Shown here piece by piece: positions 61,557 through 64,000 of a stretch of 64,000 nucleotides of DNA. Each line of letters starts with the position of its first letter. Position 1 is the stretch's first letter. A model generated the notes under the pieces. That model had not been told where the DNA came from, made no database searches, and was given only the letters and a program-made list of their open reading frames with translations. Origin of the DNA: Luidia sarsii (Eukaryota; Echinodermata; Asteroidea; Paxillosida; Luidiidae); contig OX465109.1 in assembly GCA_949987565.1 (NCBI GenBank), positions 19,383,821-19,447,820 on the forward strand, read 5' to 3'. Made by a program: the position numbers and the translations under genes.

Positions 61557-62099
61557 GTGGGTCGAGGCTAGTCCCAAGGTCGGGTGTGCATGGTTTTGCG
61601 TATTGGCGAGGTGTAATGCAGGTGTAAACAGGTTAGAGTGCCGATGCAAACTTTTGGAAAGTCCACTGACGCTCTGGTGCACACTGAACTTGCAGTGTAT
61701 TCTTGGAAAGCTTGGCACACAGCAGGTTGTCAACATTTTTAAAGCTGTCTCCTGCTCATGGGAGTTTCTGTGATGCACAGGGTTGTGCTCTGATCCGCTT
61801 TTCTCTGCTGTGATTTTCATTTCTTTGCTCGGCGTTGCCTTCCACGGTTCTCCTTTCCCTTGCAGGTTTTCGCTTTGCTCAGCTTTGCTAAACTATGCTC
61901 CCTTGTAATATTGCTCACACGAGGATCATGATCACGGTTAAGAACGCAGCGAGCGACACGGGCGAATTCCAGGCACGTTCGGTGCTTTTGCGTGTCCTTG
62001 GAGGAAGATGAGCCCAACCATTCGTGATCTGAGCGAGTTTCCACCAATAGTTCGCCTGGCTGCCGAAAAGAGCTCCCCGCGACTAAATAGCGCTGCCAC

Positions 62100-62300
62100 T
62101 CTTTACATTCCATCACGTGACTTATAGTAGGTATGTTTGCATCTCATTTGATGCAGAACAGGAGTGGAAACGAGCAAAGAAGACTATCATATATTGTCCA
62201 CATTCTTCTTTGTACATTTCCATTACTGCTCTGTGCCAAATGAGATGCAAAAATACCCACTATAAGTCAAGTGATGGTCGTGCAATCAGTCTCTTGAGAG
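62100..62300 (+). mobile_element. Inverted-end MITE (GACCGATTGCACGACC family), copy 3
   Basis: Same interior; the left terminus is lost, the right end (GTCGTGCAATCAGTCTC) kept. Confidence 0.7.
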
Positions 62301-62539
62301 CTTGTTTTTTTTTACCGACTGACAGACGACATGCTGCCCAGTGAAAGATCTTCTTTAGATCTCACCGGTCGGCTTGCTAAGGGGGCCGCCATAATTATTG
62401 TTCGAGGTGGGAGATTATTCCCGAGATTTTGTTGCTGCTATTTACTTACATTCTTATTTGCGTCTTGTTTTGAGTATTCATACATACGTAGTACTTTGCA
62501 TCTATAAAATCCCTTTTCCACATGGGATTATACAACGCA

Positions 62540-62870
62540 TTAAAGCCCCTACACAACATTGGTAAGATCGAAAAACAGAAATGTTCACAGATTTACATGA
62601 AACTTATACAGTTTAAAGATGGTTAGAGTAGAAACCTCGCACTGAAATATCTCTGCCTAAAATTTTTTTTGGGGGGAGAAATGAGTAAAAGAAATAGTTT
62701 ACGTCTCACCGAGATCTAAACTATTTTTCGGAACAGTACGGCGTTGAATGCTGCATTTTCGCGAAATAAATGAAGCGGTTTTCACGATTTTCTCGAGACT
62801 CGGTTGGCGGATTGAGACAACGTATGGATGTTATTCTTTGACCTCGACCAATGTTGTGTAGGGACTTTAA
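62540..62870 (-). mobile_element. TTAA-flanked MITE, copy 4
   Basis: Same family in the opposite orientation (interior reads as the complement); TTAA at both ends; somewhat shorter. Confidence 0.85.
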
Positions 62871-63494
62871 CAAGGTGACTACACTATAACACCGCACAAC
62901 ATACTAATAAGAATACAATATTACTTGCTTACAAATTTACATACGAACTAACAAATAATAGTTGTCATTTAGGGCTAGGTGTTTTTGAATGTAGATAATG
63001 AATTTATGCTCACCAGTCTCAAAGGGAGTGCATATTGTAGTTTTATTGCATAATTCCTTTGTCATTCCTTGTTGTTTATATTACAAAAAATATGTGATTT
63101 GCGGTCTCCCAAAAACCCAAAAGACAAATCTCGAGGCCGATTCTTTGTTTTGGGTTTAGGAGTACACATTTTTAATAATCACAATATGTAATAATTCAAT
63201 CAATAACAAAGACAGTAACGAAAATTATTTTAAGTAACTGGTAGGGATAGCTAAACTTATCCGTTTGCTTGTGGAACCTCTCTGTTATCTGCCCGTCTGC
63301 AGCCCCATAGGCAGTGGATGGACTATGCTGAACCCTGACAAAAGGCCTGAGCGCTATTCCCATAGCCAGTTATGTAACCGCTGGAGCTTTTGAGCAACTG
63401 GAACCATGCGCTATTGTATCCGTTAAATTTATGCAGGGTATTCTACCAGAACCGATTCGTGTCACATAAAAGCGAGTACTCGAGATTAATCTTT

Positions 63495-63670
63495 TAAAAT
63501 TTAGTGGGCCTGACGTTTCGATCCTAGCAGGACCTTTCTCAAAGGCTTTCTTACTCTGCCTTTGAGAAAGGTCTTGCTAGGATCGAAACGTCAGGCCCAC
63601 TTAATTTTAAGATTTACATTTTGGTAATTTTAGCCAGTAAGCAGTTTGCAACATTTTTGTATATCACCTT
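63495..63670. mobile_element. Fold-back element A
   Basis: Near-perfect arms with the spacer CTTTCTTACT; standard right tail ending TTTTTGTATATCACC. Confidence 0.75.
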
Positions 63671-63849
63671 ACGAGATTAATCTTTGCTATGATTGATTTC
63701 AGTTTTGGGGGTGAGTGCAGAAATAGCGCCTTGAGCCTATCATTTGCTGGAGCTTGCCCTTTGCAAATACCCGCCATTTCATTACTATCATCAATATCTT
63801 GGGTCGTGACATTACATGCCTATGGTAATTAAGATTTATGTGTATCGGT

Positions 63850-63960
63850 TTAGAATTAGGGTTGCTTTTGGTGACCGAAGAACTCGGTCATCTTCAGAAC
63901 CTACAGTGCTCACAAAACAGACATTTCAGCATGGGGTCAACATGCACAAACCACCTTGGC
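63850..63960 (+). mobile_element. Fold-back element B relic
   Basis: CAGCATGGGGTCAACATGCACAAACC and GGTTGCTTTTGGTGACC mark degenerate opposite ends near the window edge. Confidence 0.35.
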
Positions 63961-64000
63961 TTGACATGCTACTTCCACCATGGATAATATTGGTTGTTCT

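Larger units (their letters stand above)
61557..64000. other. Right edge: mobile elements, no further exon found
   Basis: Contains MITE relics and two fold-back copies. A good-looking acceptor near 61865 leads to an immediate in-frame stop after the signal exon, so it is not used as a second exon. Confidence 0.4.

Overview
This is animal genomic DNA: AT-rich, intron-rich, with canonical GT-AG splice sites, dispersed tRNA-derived SINEs, several MITE-like families and long satellites. The ADAM and FAM171-like domains and the repeat landscape suggest a marine invertebrate deuterostome (echinoderm, hemichordate or cephalochordate). The sequence alone does not settle which.

Most of the window (about 47.9 kb down to 6.0 kb, minus strand) is one gene that can be assembled completely. 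It has 29 exons with matching splice phases at every junction, 5820 coding bases and 1939 residues. In order the protein has a signal peptide, an ADAM prodomain, a furin-like basic site, a metalloprotease domain with a destroyed zinc site, a disintegrin domain, a cysteine-rich domain and an EGF-like domain. A mucin-like region of about 870 residues follows, containing 22 units of 24 residues and 6 units of 34-35 residues. The protein ends with a FAM171-like ectodomain, one transmembrane helix and a short tail. One uninterrupted 2.9-kb exon links the ADAM EGF half to the start of the FAM171-like domain, so the chimera is not a gene-merging artefact. This catalytically dead ADAM-mucin-FAM171 fusion is the main discovery candidate.

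Upstream on the same strand (58.5 to 52.1 kb) is a second complete gene of 3 exons and 319 residues. It encodes a type I membrane protein with a very short ectodomain and a long acidic tail, which I do not recognise. Further right are two linked exons that look like the 3' end of another minus-strand gene (59.39 to 58.9 kb). A signal-peptide first exon of a plus-strand gene (61.45-61.56 kb) runs off the right edge. On the left, 3.5-4.4 kb carries tandem units of about 300 bp, each with a small phase 1-1 exon-like segment on the plus strand.

Introns and intergenic DNA are full of non-autonomous elements: a TTAA-flanked MITE (4 full copies), two fold-back families with long palindromic arms, a GATTTCAC-ended MITE, a MITE with GACCGATTGCACGACC-type ends, a TA-type MITE, two tRNA-like SINE families, and satellites of 5, 8 and 30 bp.
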